From the NCBI GenBank assembly GCA_018825965.1, contig JAHKAA010000048.1, positions 1 through 64,000 on the forward strand: a DNA stretch of 64,000 nt, in the 5' to 3' direction. The notes beneath the pieces are model-generated. The model saw nothing but the letters and a program-made list of their open reading frames with translations, was not told where the DNA came from and did not search any database. This DNA is from Gammaproteobacteria bacterium (GTDB taxonomy: Bacteria > Pseudomonadota > Gammaproteobacteria > Enterobacterales > Alteromonadaceae). Shown piece by piece: positions 30,401 through 39,286 of this stretch; positions within the stretch are counted from its first letter, which is position 1, and every line of letters begins with the position of its first letter. The translations under genes were made by a program, and so were the position numbers.

Positions 30401-33400
30401 GGCGGGTTGATAGGTAAAAGTACCATCTGCATTTAAACTCAATGTGCCATAAGCTGGTGCTTGCACCAGGCTGACACTCAGTGGCTGGTCTGGATCAAAA
30501 ATATCATTCTGCAATAAAGAGTTCGCAGCAGTGACAGTGAGCAGCGTATCTTCATCCAGGCTGTAAGCATCAAAGTTTGCCAACAAGGCAGGCGGCACCA
30601 CAGTGATGGTCACAGCGGTGCTGGCAGTTCTTACCCCATTAGTGATCTGATAACTAAAAACATCTTGTCCATAGAAATCTGTATTGGGTTGATAGCTAAA
30701 ACTGCCATCCGCGTTCAAGCTAAGCTGCCCGTAAAATGGCCCTGAAGTGACAGCAGTTGCAGTTAATCCCAGTCCTGTGGGGTCCGTGTCATTGCTAAGC
30801 ACACCAGCAGCGGCGTTCACCTGCAACAAACTGTTATGATCCACTGTATAGGCATCGGCATTAGCCACTGGCATAGCAGATATCAAATTCAGCGTTATCA
30901 AAGCTGTGCCCGAAACCCCGGCACTGTCGGTGATTTGTAGAGTTAAAACACCACCGGCTCCGCCTCTTGCCTGCAAGGCACTGGCACTGGCAACCACAAG
31001 CTGGCCTTGAGTGGTCACTGAAAAAGCCTGAGTGGTATCTCCACTCAAAATGCTGAAGCTGTAACTCTGGTCAGGTTCTGCATCTTGCCACATCAGTTGC
31101 CCCACTACAGTTCCCTGGGCCACAGCCTCAGAAAAAGTAAAAGTAGCAGGATGTAATACAGGCGTATCATTCACCGGAGTCACAGTGATAAGCACTGTAG
31201 CCTGTGCAGACCTGGTCCCATTGCTGGCACTGTAAACAAAACTATCTTGTCCATAAAAGTTCAGGTTTGGACTATAGCTAAAATGGCCGTTGCTATTCAG
31301 GCTTAACACACCATGAGCAGGTGCTGTCACCAGACTGGCGGTCAAACCCACCCCTTTTGGATCCACATCATTGGCGAGCACACTGACAACTGACGTCAGC
31401 GCCTGATCTTCCGCCACTGAATAGTTGTCATTCTTTGCAATCACCTGAGTACTTTTAACCTTGACAGTGACAGTGGCCTGGGCCGAAAGTCCTGCGCTAT
31501 TTTGTGCTTTGACCGTCAGTGGTACAGAAGTCCCGGCCAACTGAACTAAAGGAGCAGGGTTTACAATACTGAGCACTCCCGCAGTCGTCAGGTTGAAAAT
31601 ACCCTGAGTATTACCAGCGATAAGACTGAAACTGATGCTTGTATCAGGATCTGGATTAGTTACCACAAACTGGGCCAGAGCAAAGCCTTGAGGGACATCA
31701 TCCCAAAGGTCAACAGTCAGATCGGTAAACACCGGAGGGTTTGGAGCAGCAATAATAGTGATGGTTACAGTGCCTGTCCCGACAGCTCCGGCAGGATCCG
31801 TCACCTGATAGCTAAAACTATCAGTCCCTGCAGCTGCCGCATTGGGCTGATAACTAAAAGCCCCGTTTGCTGACAAGGTCAAGACTCCCTTGGCCGGTGC
31901 TGCAACAGGGGTTATCACCAGACTCAGGTTGTTGTCATCGGCATCAAAGGCATGCGCTAATAAACCCGGAGCTGAAACTGATAATAAAGCGCCCTGATTC
32001 GCAGAATAAGCGGATGGCTGCACCACAGGTGGATCATTTTGCGCCAGCACAGTCAGCTGCACAGTGGCAGTACTGACTAAACCAGCCGGGTCTTTGATCT
32101 GGTAGCTAAAGCTGTCAGTACCAAAAAAATCCTGGTTAGGGATATACAAAAAACTGCCATCGGATGCCAATACCAACTGGCCATTTTTGACTGTGGTTGG
32201 CAGCTCTGTCACCAGCGTGACAGCGTCGCCATCCGGATCAGAGTCGTTGGCTAAAATGCCATTGGCAACATCAACTACCAACCTTGCATCTTCATTCACC
32301 TGATAACTGTCATTTAGTGCAACAGGAGCAGCATTCGTCATTTCAATACGCAGACTGACCCTGGCCTGAGCTGAACCGCCCTGACCATCAGTTACCTGAT
32401 ACACAAAAAAGTCTTCGCCTGCATAATTGGTTTGGGGTGTATAGCTAAAAGAGCCATCGGCATTCAGTTGTACACTGCCATGGGCAGGTGCTGTGAAGGG
32501 GATCACCTCAACAACCAGTGTATCGCCATCCAGATCACTATCATTATTTAATACGCCAGGTGCAGCGATATTCAGACTGTTGTTTTTATTCAGACTATAA
32601 CTATCATCCTGAACTAACGGCGCATCGTTCACTGGCAGCACAGTTAAACTGACCAGAGCCTGAGCTGTCAGCCCCTGGGCGTCGGTGATTTGATAAATAA
32701 AACTGTCATTACCAAAAAAGTTGGCTGCAGGCTGATAAATAAAAGAGCCATCGCTATTCAGTACCAAAGTTCCGTTATCCGGCAAACGCACAGCTTGTGG
32801 ATCCAGATTAAAACTGCGGTCATCCGGATGACTGTCATTGTTCAGTAAAAAGCCTCTGAACTCCGTATCTTCGTCCAGGCTGAACTGATCAGGGCTGGCA
32901 ACAGGAGCTGAAAATTCAGCGGATCCCATGGGTTGTACTACATGTTGCTGTGAAAATAAACTTTCACCGGATGAATCGACTCCGGTAACAACAACAAAAT
33001 AACGTTGATTTGCAAGTAATCCCGGCACAGCCACTTCAGGTTGCGACAAAGCTAAAAACTGACGGCCACCTGTTTTAGTCAGGATATTTTCCGGTGTGAT
33101 GCCAGGCTGTTCAGCAATATACAGGTTGTAACGGCGGGCGTTGCTGTTTGCCGCCCAATTGATCTGCACGGTCGTATCAGTTCTGCTGGTATTTAACCCT
33201 GTTATGGCTTCTGGTAACCATTCAATATCCCGGGCGTCGAACAGAATACTGTTACCCAATACATCTTCCAGCCACAGCTCTAAACGCAAAGAACCAGGAG
33301 TCAGGCCAAAATTGCGTGGGTTCACACCAGTCACAGTTTGCGAGAAGCTTGTACCACAATTACTGTCACATAAAACCAATGCCTGTTCACTACCGCTGAA

Positions 33401-33799
33401 CCCCACCAATACACGGGCTATGCCATCTGGATCAGCCACATCAACAGCTATGGTCAGATTGCCACTGATACTCTCACCTGAGCGCGGAAACCGATAATTG
33501 GCAGTCCCATTACCTACAGCCAGATTTTGCACCAGATGAGTACGTAAAGGTGCCCCTGCTGCCAGCGAGTTGTAGCCAAAAGCCACCATCAGGCCCAGTT
33601 CAACCGGAGTGTCACCCACCGGGGGGACAACAGGAGTAGTGATAGGTGGAGTAGTGATAGGTGGAGGCACAACAGGCCTGTCCCCTGAGGGAGCATCCGA
33701 CCCACTGTCCCCACCAGAGCCGCCACAAGCAGTCAACACCAGACAAAGGGTTAAGATGAACCAGCGCCGGAAAAACTCACGAAACAGAGCTACACGCAT
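27401..33799 (-). CDS. Giant repeat lipoprotein with Ig/cadherin-like and delta-60 repeats
   Basis: A 2132-residue exported lipoprotein. The N-terminus ends in a lipobox LTAC (Cys25) followed by GGSGGDSGSD and a Pro/Thr linker built from repeats. A segment near residue 100-190 precedes a fibronectin-III-like domain (about 195-290). About ten tandem modules follow to roughly residue 1270: seven of the VCBS/Big_9 type (for example NDSYQVNED, ILANDSDPDGD, SYQIKDPAG) and three cadherin-like. The rest consists of delta-60 (DUF5122) repeats such as GALDPSFGNHG and GSVDQSFAGG, predicted to fold as a beta-propeller. The acidic residue lacking at +2 makes outer-membrane sorting likely. It could be an adhesin or a surface ligand sensor. 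The operon context with a Slam-like barrel suggests surface display. Confidence 0.85.
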   Translation of the reverse strand: MRVALFREFFRRWFILTLCLVLTACGGSGGDSGSDAPSGDRPVVPPPITTPPITTPVVPPVGDTPVELGLMVAFGYNSLAAGAPLRTHLVQNLAVGNGTANYRFPRSGESISGNLTIAVDVADPDGIARVLVGFSGSEQALVLCDSNCGTSFSQTVTGVNPRNFGLTPGSLRLELWLEDVLGNSILFDARDIEWLPEAITGLNTSRTDTTVQINWAANSNARRYNLYIAEQPGITPENILTKTGGRQFLALSQPEVAVPGLLANQRYFVVVTGVDSSGESLFSQQHVVQPMGSAEFSAPVASPDQFSLDEDTEFRGFLLNNDSHPDDRSFNLDPQAVRLPDNGTLVLNSDGSFIYQPAANFFGNDSFIYQITDAQGLTAQALVSLTVLPVNDAPLVQDDSYSLNKNNSLNIAAPGVLNNDSDLDGDTLVVEVIPFTAPAHGSVQLNADGSFSYTPQTNYAGEDFFVYQVTDGQGGSAQARVSLRIEMTNAAPVALNDSYQVNEDARLVVDVANGILANDSDPDGDAVTLVTELPTTVKNGQLVLASDGSFLYIPNQDFFGTDSFSYQIKDPAGLVSTATVQLTVLAQNDPPVVQPSAYSANQGALLSVSAPGLLAHAFDADDNNLSLVITPVAAPAKGVLTLSANGAFSYQPNAAAAGTDSFSYQVTDPAGAVGTGTVTITIIAAPNPPVFTDLTVDLWDDVPQGFALAQFVVTNPDPDTSISFSLIAGNTQGIFNLTTAGVLSIVNPAPLVQLAGTSVPLTVKAQNSAGLSAQATVTVKVKSTQVIAKNDNYSVAEDQALTSVVSVLANDVDPKGVGLTASLVTAPAHGVLSLNSNGHFSYSPNLNFYGQDSFVYSASNGTRSAQATVLITVTPVNDTPVLHPATFTFSEAVAQGTVVGQLMWQDAEPDQSYSFSILSGDTTQAFSVTTQGQLVVASASALQARGGAGGVLTLQITDSAGVSGTALITLNLISAMPVANADAYTVDHNSLLQVNAAAGVLSNDTDPTGLGLTATAVTSGPFYGQLSLNADGSFSYQPNTDFYGQDVFSYQITNGVRTASTAVTITVVPPALLANFDAYSLDEDTLLTVTAANSLLQNDIFDPDQPLSVSLVQAPAYGTLSLNADGTFTYQPAANSYGAFDFTYRLTQGALTSDTQVELNVTSVIDAPVLQDATASIVDDYVNMQHVVTLSLFDPDPGSYSYEILSGNTGGVFALTTDGSIQVANASLLDASTTPSYSLQVKVTKDTNDSLSDTATVVIYVTAAVQKETSVLTDNAFAGGGALSVKMMLSGEYNDPEQIIPLSDGRSLVLGTISSYYTEEIFVARLKADGGVDSSYAHEGIFRSKIFSSSTSEQLVEAVLTVDNELVILVNYSESGSTGFYLLKLDAEGALDDDFGDSLGYIICEAAECSNTAVASDVLLNHSGHYVVSGTKEGATPFLFEFADSGYQTGWSATLSSVATFDLVRQDSQNNYYGIGQSDTNHIVVVRFSSAYILDAASFGCSSGNPSDCIGYQIYDFSAINSMAYDAVLYNDELYLTGALTNSSAPTSSDALFFKLTTNGSLDPAFGNNAGYYQITGSEGAPLHYRSITADHSDFYILTSTSTTEDGRNMLSVSRYGLDGLFYQDHLLSAEGHFSAVDVQVSDTAVWVLNQLTDPRHDSGNTVSFNWVAKLQPNTLVADTSFSHYGQRWFNAGFSYDSLMGIQKLASGSQGDKTLFYGYSYSYVNGSYQQAFVGRLTASGALDPSFGNHGLVLFVSEQLSYSYIQTVAESSTGQLYLAGSGYNEDDELIGFIFKLNQDGSVDQSFAGGVFELSPSAVGSYAQTAVAQLQPGLDGSLLVGAEFSQDYYNSDIVLLQLKPDGSLNTGEFGPTSAGYVVFDAIDPDSETSEHLSGLILDPVDDSIVISGQHYKENDPQLYLARFSASGLPMNSVNYPSEPFGDSGQGFSLINLVDNIDDSGNYSEHFHGLDFDAGRNLVLAMSRNNDGDHDYYLYRLQGNGLVDTSFNSGVPRLFNSFSDMAELDLQIRDIRVDPAGRLLMVGTYYDVSDLKTWVGRVLLDGSGTEPGRWDPAFASDSSNYGAYVMPGVSSYAYDVFMELTSSKVTLGWSDYESSEYVVLFRQYQLYEYDANIAE
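33633..33666. repeat. 15-bp tandem repeat coding the Pro/Thr linker
   Basis: GGAGTAGTGATAGGT occurs twice in direct tandem (33633-33647 and 33648-33662) plus four bases of a third copy. On the minus strand it encodes the PPITT units of the linker that follows the lipobox of the giant lipoprotein. Copy-number change would alter linker length in whole 5-residue steps without shifting frame. Confidence 0.85.
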
Positions 33800-33821
33800 A
33801 ACTTTATCCTTTAAGGCGGCG

Positions 33822-34985
33822 CTATTTAATCAAAAAGATACCGCCAGCTGTAACAGCCGGGTTCTCAATCTCACTCAATACAAACTGCCCGAGGATCTGA
33901 TCAATACCATTGACAAAAAGCGTATCGATTTGCCCCTGAGCTCTTTCATTGCCATGGCTGGCAAAATTAACACCTAATTCCAACTGATCCACATTTACCA
34001 CACCGTTAAAAGCGGCAAACCATTCACCGCCAGCATCGTTAAAAGACAACTCGCCTTGCGGTACAGTGCCATTGTCAAAATCTATCGTCAGACTAACCTG
34101 AAAGTCAGACACAGCCCCTTCGGTGCTTTGTACGCTGAACTGCTCAAGACTGTTGTATTGGTAACTGCCGGTACGCGCCGCGATCAAGTCAGCAACAGGT
34201 ATTTGCTCACTGCTGCCCTGATAGGATTGCTCCGCTATAAAAGACGTATCTTCTGAGCCTTGATTTGATACAGCGTTTGTAACCTGAGTAAGCACAGTAT
34301 TAGAAGCTGTATCGGTGTTGGTACCTGAATCGCTGCTCCCCCTCCTGGCACTTACTATATTCCCTGCAAACTCAGCGGGAGGAGACAACAGAGGGGTCAC
34401 CTGCCCCGCCCTGCTTATCCTTGCAAAAGATGTACTCTGGCCACCACCAAAAGTGACATTTTCAACTGTGCCGTCTGAGCGGGTCAGTTGTAACTCAATC
34501 TGGCCATCCCAAACCCCAACCAGCATAATTTCATTGATGTAGGACAACTGAAAGGTAGTACCCCGAATCCCTATACTGCCAACAGGCGTTTTCAACTGGT
34601 AGTTACCCGCATCGCCTTTAATAGAGCCAGTCACAGTACGCAGACTGCCTTTGACCAACTCCATCACCACTGAACCTTGCTCTGTGGCAGAGCTGGCTTT
34701 GTATTCAGAGATCAACAGTTCTGTATCGCTTTGTAAGGCTAACAGAGCGCCATCAAGCATTCTGAACTGGGCCTGGCTTTGCGCTCCGGTACTGACCTGG
34801 TCAATATTAAAAACCGGTGCTTTACGACTCAAATCACGGCTTTGTTGGGTATCAGTGGCTGTTGCCGTCACATTGCCTCTGGCCATCAATGTCAGGCCTG
34901 CACTGCCTGTCTGATCCTGCGCCGACAGAGCAAAACTACATAAAGCCAGCACTGGCATAACAATTACACTAAGGTTAGAACGCAT
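33822..34985 (-). CDS. FecR-domain periplasmic protein
   Basis: A 387-residue exported protein with signal peptide MRSNLSVIVMPVLALCSFALSA. The FecR domain spans about residues 35-175, with VSTGAQSQAQFRMLDGALLALQ, SLRTVTGSI and the conserved TPVGSIGIRGTTFQL. A serine/asparagine-rich linker (about 215-245) leads to a C-terminal domain of about 130 residues that I do not recognise (FQVSLTIDFDNGTVPQGEL). Unlike classical FecR it has no cytoplasmic anti-sigma segment and no sigma-factor gene beside it; such stand-alone forms usually accompany CHASE2 cyclases and TPR proteins. It overlaps the upstream TPR/barrel gene by 11 bases and precedes the giant lipoprotein by 22. Confidence 0.88.
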   Translation of the reverse strand: MRSNLSVIVMPVLALCSFALSAQDQTGSAGLTLMARGNVTATATDTQQSRDLSRKAPVFNIDQVSTGAQSQAQFRMLDGALLALQSDTELLISEYKASSATEQGSVVMELVKGSLRTVTGSIKGDAGNYQLKTPVGSIGIRGTTFQLSYINEIMLVGVWDGQIELQLTRSDGTVENVTFGGGQSTSFARISRAGQVTPLLSPPAEFAGNIVSARRGSSDSGTNTDTASNTVLTQVTNAVSNQGSEDTSFIAEQSYQGSSEQIPVADLIAARTGSYQYNSLEQFSVQSTEGAVSDFQVSLTIDFDNGTVPQGELSFNDAGGEWFAAFNGVVNVDQLELGVNFASHGNERAQGQIDTLFVNGIDQILGQFVLSEIENPAVTAGGIFLIK

Positions 34986-36327
34986 AGCTGGCTCCTAGCA
35001 CACATTCTGTGCGGTCATATTCATACAAAGTCACCGGGCTGTTTTTATTAGTGTAGCTGCATCTGAGCTCAGTGCCGAACGAGGCCGAATACTGCCAAAT
35101 CCAACTGGCCGTGAAGGAGAATAGTGCTTCATCCCGCACTACTCTGAATAAGGGATGAGCCGCTTTATGACTGACGTCCTGTAGTTCAGCTCTGGCGATC
35201 AGAATATGAGAAGCACTGGCCAGCCAGATGGTGCTGTAACTCAAAGAACTGACCACCCTGCTGTTATAGTCAGCACTTTCAAGACGGCTGCGTTCATTGG
35301 ATACACTGATAGTGGCCTGATTGATCCAGCGGCTGCCTTTGCGCTCCCAGGACGCGCTCAGAGCGTGCACAGTGAGATTTAATCTGTCATCTATTCTGTT
35401 GTCTGAACGACCTGATACCCACTGCAGACCCACAGAATTCAGCGCATTCATCTGATATTTCCCGCTGATTTGGCCGCCCCAGTCATTACGATACAACTGT
35501 CCGTCCAAACGCAAAGGCCTGCTGTAGGCACGCATACTGTAGCTATACTGCTGATAATCAGCCTCAAAACCCGCGCGGACCGCCAGGGTTTCCCTGTCAA
35601 ATTCAGACAGTTGATTAAACTTGGTGGCGCCTAATTGTGCATCGGCCAGCCAGGCATAACGCTGGTCCTGCTGCCAGCGCCCATCGAAGCTGTATCCAAG
35701 CTGATGAAAATTATCACTGCTCTCCCGGCTTTGTGGAAACACATCAATTTCCCCTAAAGAAGGGATAAAAATCCTGTCTTCCGCAGTACCACTGTTGACG
35801 TTGTCATCATGGCCAAAGCCATACCTGATCTTATGCCGTTGATGGCCTTTTAATTTAGTTTGTTCCCACTCAGTTGCGCTGCGTAACTTAGAGACGGGTT
35901 CAACCAAATCTGCCTGTGGCTGTTTCTCAAGTTGATCCAGCTGACTTAAAGCCGCAGGATAATTTTTTGTTTTGTAATAAGCCTGAGCTAAGGTAAAACG
36001 AGCTTGTTGCCATTGCGGTTTCTCAGCAACAACACGCTCAAGCGCAAATACAGCTCTGTCATTCTGACCAACATGCAAGGCAATACGCCCATAAGCCATA
36101 TCAAAATCCGGGTCGCCCGCCAGCTCCAATTCTAAAGCCTCAGCCAACTGATACGCCTGCTCCAGTTGACCTGCTTTGACCAGCTGAATAAATTCAGTCT
36201 TTTGCTGTTCTGTAGTTTGTGTTGCAGCGAAGAGCGGAGAAACCGCCACGCTCAACAAAATAAAGAGGCCTGTTTTCAAAAGAGGCGTGCGGTTGGCTTT
36301 CACTTGGGGTCTCCCTACTTTATTCAC
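34975..36327 (-). CDS. TPR protein with C-terminal outer-membrane beta-barrel (Slam-like)
   Basis: A 450-residue exported protein. A hydrophobic signal (TGLFILLSVAVSPLFA) is followed by three or so TPR units (about residues 45-150, for example QARFTLAQAYYKTKNYPAALSQL). From about residue 155 on it alternates polar and aromatic residues in barrel fashion, opening with IRYGFGHDDNVNSGTA and ending in the C-terminal aromatic signal SYAF. A TPR head on a DUF560-like barrel with a D-D-N-V-N turn is the plan of surface lipoprotein assembly modulators. Being the first gene of an operon that also encodes a giant lipoprotein, it may place that protein on the cell surface. That link is inference; the homology should be tested. 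Confidence 0.75.
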   Translation of the reverse strand: MNKVGRPQVKANRTPLLKTGLFILLSVAVSPLFAATQTTEQQKTEFIQLVKAGQLEQAYQLAEALELELAGDPDFDMAYGRIALHVGQNDRAVFALERVVAEKPQWQQARFTLAQAYYKTKNYPAALSQLDQLEKQPQADLVEPVSKLRSATEWEQTKLKGHQRHKIRYGFGHDDNVNSGTAEDRIFIPSLGEIDVFPQSRESSDNFHQLGYSFDGRWQQDQRYAWLADAQLGATKFNQLSEFDRETLAVRAGFEADYQQYSYSMRAYSRPLRLDGQLYRNDWGGQISGKYQMNALNSVGLQWVSGRSDNRIDDRLNLTVHALSASWERKGSRWINQATISVSNERSRLESADYNSRVVSSLSYSTIWLASASHILIARAELQDVSHKAAHPLFRVVRDEALFSFTASWIWQYSASFGTELRCSYTNKNSPVTLYEYDRTECVLGASYAF

Positions 36328-36599
36328 TGCAACCTCTTTTTTCCGGTGCTGGTCTGACAGATGGAGTATTTAATTGAAAACTTTTTATTCTGCTGTAACA
36401 GGAATAGCAGGAAATGAGAAAAAGGAAAGTCCAAACTTTGGATTTTATAGCGGAAACGAAAAATAAATAGTCTGCATAAACATAGATTTAGCAATGTATT
36501 TGTGCTCCTGAGCCCCCATTTTTATCAATTCGGCAACCGAACTGGCTAAATCAGATTCCAAGGTTAAAATTAAGTAAACAATTTATCTGAGGATGGATC

Positions 36600-38099
36600 A
36601 TGGCACTGGCCTTAGTCCATAGCAGAGCCCGCTGCGGTTTAAACGCACCGCTGGTGACAGTAGAGGTGCATTTAAGCCGTGGTTTGCCTGGCTTTCAGCT
36701 GGTAGGTTTACCTGAAACCTCTGTCAAAGAAGCCAAAGACAGAGTACGCAGCGCACTGATTAATAGTGGTTTTGAGTTTCCGGATCATAAAATTACTGTC
36801 AACCTGGCCCCAGCTGACTTACCTAAAGAAGGCGGTCGTTTTGATTTGGCTATTGCCCTTGGCATACTGCATGCGAGCGGTCAGTTGCAAGCTGATCTAT
36901 CGGCTTATGAATTTTTTGGTGAGCTGGCCTTATCAGGAGAAATCCGCAGCGTAACAGGTGAAATCCCTCTGGCTTTGGCCTGCAAAATTGCCGGACACAC
37001 AGCGGTATTTCCTTTGAAGAATGCCATACAAGCTCAACAAGTGCCTGATCTGAAGGTTTTTGGCACAGAGCACTTATTACAGGTGCATGCCTTTTTATTA
37101 GATCATCAGGATTTACCCGCTATCCCGGCTCTCCCTGATAGCCGGGCTGAACCTTACCCGGATCTGGCCGAAGTCCGGGGCCAGGCTCAGGCCAAAAGAG
37201 CACTGGAGATAGCAGCAGCCGGCGAACATAATCTGTTGATGTTTGGTCCTGCAGGCACAGGAAAATCAATGCTGGCCCAACGTTTACCCGGCATACTTCC
37301 GACATTAACCGATCAGGAAGCTTTGGAAACCGCAGCCATTTATTCAGTAGCAGCACAGCCCCGTACTTTGCAGCAATGGCACCAGCGCCCCTTCCGTCAG
37401 CCTCATCACAGCTGCTCTGCTGTTGCTTTGGTCGGAGGTGGTTCTGTGCCCCGTCCCGGCGAAATTTCCTTAGCGCACAGCGGTGTCCTGTTCCTTGACG
37501 AGGTACCCGAGTTTCCGCGTGTAGTGCTCGAATCTCTGCGTCAGCCACTGGAAAACGGTAAAGTCTTTATTTCAAGAGCGGCCCGACAGGCAGAGTTTCC
37601 TGCCAGTTTTCAGTTGGTGGTGGCACTGAACCCCAGCCCTTCAGGGCATCATAAAGATGGTCGTTCCAGTCCGGAACAGATCAGGCGTTATTTAAGCCGC
37701 CTGTCAGGTCCTTTTCTCGACAGAATAGAATTACAGGTAGAAGTGCCTTTATTGCCCAAAGGCAGTTTAAGCCAGATAAAAAGCGAAGAATCCAGTGCTC
37801 TGGTGAAACAAAGGGTGGAGGCAGCCAGAATGGTCCAATGGCAACGCCAGGGCAAAGCCAATGCGCGTTTAAACCTGACAGAACTGGAGCAGTATTGCCG
37901 TTTACAACCAACAGATGCGGATTATTTTGAAACTTGCCTGACTCAGTTAAAGCTGTCAGCCCGCAGTTATCATAAGCTGTTAAAAGTAGCCCGTACTCTG
38001 GCCGATTTAGCACAGCGGCCACAAATAGAACGTAACGATTTACTCGAAGCCCTGAGTTTCCGCTCTTTTGACCGTTTGCTGAATTATTTACAGTCTTAG
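36600..38099 (+). CDS. comM: YifB/ComM family Mg-chelatase-like AAA+ ATPase
   Basis: A 499-residue cytoplasmic protein. The N-terminal ChlI-like domain carries GLPGFQLVGLPETSVKEAKDR and the Lon-protease-like fold region with TVNLAPADLPKEG. The AAA+ core has Walker A GPAGTGKSM (about residue 215-223), HHSCSAVALVGGG, Walker B GVLFLDEVPEF and the arginine-finger region in the C-terminal lid. ComM drives branch migration during natural transformation in Vibrio and Haemophilus. The length matches. AGGATGGATC precedes the ATG. The last four bases overlap the convergent Bcr/CflA gene. Confidence 0.93.
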   Translation: MALALVHSRARCGLNAPLVTVEVHLSRGLPGFQLVGLPETSVKEAKDRVRSALINSGFEFPDHKITVNLAPADLPKEGGRFDLAIALGILHASGQLQADLSAYEFFGELALSGEIRSVTGEIPLALACKIAGHTAVFPLKNAIQAQQVPDLKVFGTEHLLQVHAFLLDHQDLPAIPALPDSRAEPYPDLAEVRGQAQAKRALEIAAAGEHNLLMFGPAGTGKSMLAQRLPGILPTLTDQEALETAAIYSVAAQPRTLQQWHQRPFRQPHHSCSAVALVGGGSVPRPGEISLAHSGVLFLDEVPEFPRVVLESLRQPLENGKVFISRAARQAEFPASFQLVVALNPSPSGHHKDGRSSPEQIRRYLSRLSGPFLDRIELQVEVPLLPKGSLSQIKSEESSALVKQRVEAARMVQWQRQGKANARLNLTELEQYCRLQPTDADYFETCLTQLKLSARSYHKLLKVARTLADLAQRPQIERNDLLEALSFRSFDRLLNYLQS

Positions 38100-39286
38100 A
38101 GTTCTTTAACTGCTTTGGTCTGATACACACCAAAAAACTGACTGACAGCAATAGCCACTACGCCGGAAAACATCAGTACAGAAAACGGCAATGCAGTACC
38201 AGTGTACCCCAACGCCAATAAGGGACCAGCCAAAGCACCACTGCCAAAACGTAAAGTGCCAATCACAGCTGTTGCTGTGCCGCTATGCTCTGGAAACCGC
38301 ATTAAAATCATGGCATCGGCATTGGTGGCTATCAGCCCCAGACTTGCCATCAGCGGCGCTATACTCAGCACAGTAAAAACCAAACCCAATTCAAACCAGT
38401 TGGCCAGACAAAGCACAACAGAGCTGAACAAGGCCAGCACCAGCCCAAAATTCAGCATTCGTTGCGGGCCACATCTGCCGACATATCTGCTGTTACAAAA
38501 ATTGGCCAGCATCAACATCCCCACATTCAGCGCAAACAGCAGGCTGAATAACTGCTCATTGACGCCATAATATTCAATGTAAACAAAAGGCACTGCGGTT
38601 AAAAAACAGAAAAAAGCAAAAGAGGCAAACATTGAAGTCGCAATTTGTGGTCGTGCCGACACATTGGCAAACACAAAACGGTAACCTGCCAGAAATTCCA
38701 GCTTGCGGCCTTTAACCACAGGCACAGGATCGGGCAAAAAGCGCCAGGTCAGCAACAGTATAAAAGACGAATAAAGCGCCAGTACCAAAAATATATCCTG
38801 CCAGTGGCCAACCCATAACACAGCGCTGCCCATAGCTGGTGCTATTAGAGGTGCCATCATCATAATCATCGAAACATAAGACATGCCTTTAGCGGTATTT
38901 TCCTGATACAAAGCCCGGATAATACCTGGCACCACTACAGTGGCTGCACTGCCGGCAAAAGCCTGAAAAGCACGTAAAGCCAACAACCACTGTGCATCCT
39001 GACAAAAAACCAGAGCAAAACTGGCCAGACTAAAAAATAACAGACCACCAAGCGCCAGCGGACGCCGGCCTATGGCATCAGCTAAAGGACCAAAGAGCAA
39101 CATCCCAAGACCATAAGCGGCAAGGTAGACACTTAAAGACTGCTGGATCAGGCCAATATCTGTGCCCAGTTCATCAGCCATGACTGGCATAGCAGGCAAA
39201 TACATATCAATAGCCAAAGGCGTAGTTGCAACTATACTGGCAAGCAGCAATAACAAACCAAAAGAGACTGTTTTACTCATGATCAT
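38096..39286 (-). CDS. Bcr/CflA family drug-resistance MFS transporter
   Basis: A 396-residue, 12-helix inner-membrane exporter. IDMYLPAMPVMADELG at the end of the first helix, the QQSLSVYLAAYGLGMLLFGPLAD segment (LFGPLADAIGRRP being the loop 2-3 signature) and FQAFAGSAATVV are typical of the Bcr/CflA branch of drug/proton antiporters. The start is either ATG at 39286 or ATG at 39280; neither has a strong ribosome binding site. Substrates in relatives include bicyclomycin, chloramphenicol, sulfonamides and cysteine; none can be chosen here. Confidence 0.9.
   Translation of the reverse strand: MIMSKTVSFGLLLLLASIVATTPLAIDMYLPAMPVMADELGTDIGLIQQSLSVYLAAYGLGMLLFGPLADAIGRRPLALGGLLFFSLASFALVFCQDAQWLLALRAFQAFAGSAATVVVPGIIRALYQENTAKGMSYVSMIMMMAPLIAPAMGSAVLWVGHWQDIFLVLALYSSFILLLTWRFLPDPVPVVKGRKLEFLAGYRFVFANVSARPQIATSMFASFAFFCFLTAVPFVYIEYYGVNEQLFSLLFALNVGMLMLANFCNSRYVGRCGPQRMLNFGLVLALFSSVVLCLANWFELGLVFTVLSIAPLMASLGLIATNADAMILMRFPEHSGTATAVIGTLRFGSGALAGPLLALGYTGTALPFSVLMFSGVVAIAVSQFFGVYQTKAVKEL

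Noticed and set aside
31688-32076. Two plus-strand ORFs of 60-70 residues inside the giant lipoprotein gene
   Set aside because: They are antisense shadows of a clear domain-rich coding region and have no ribosome binding sites.
30000-33000. Spaced repeats that could be mistaken for a CRISPR or satellite array
   Set aside because: They are coding repeats of Ig/cadherin modules about 240-300 bases long, diverged at DNA level and in one open frame.
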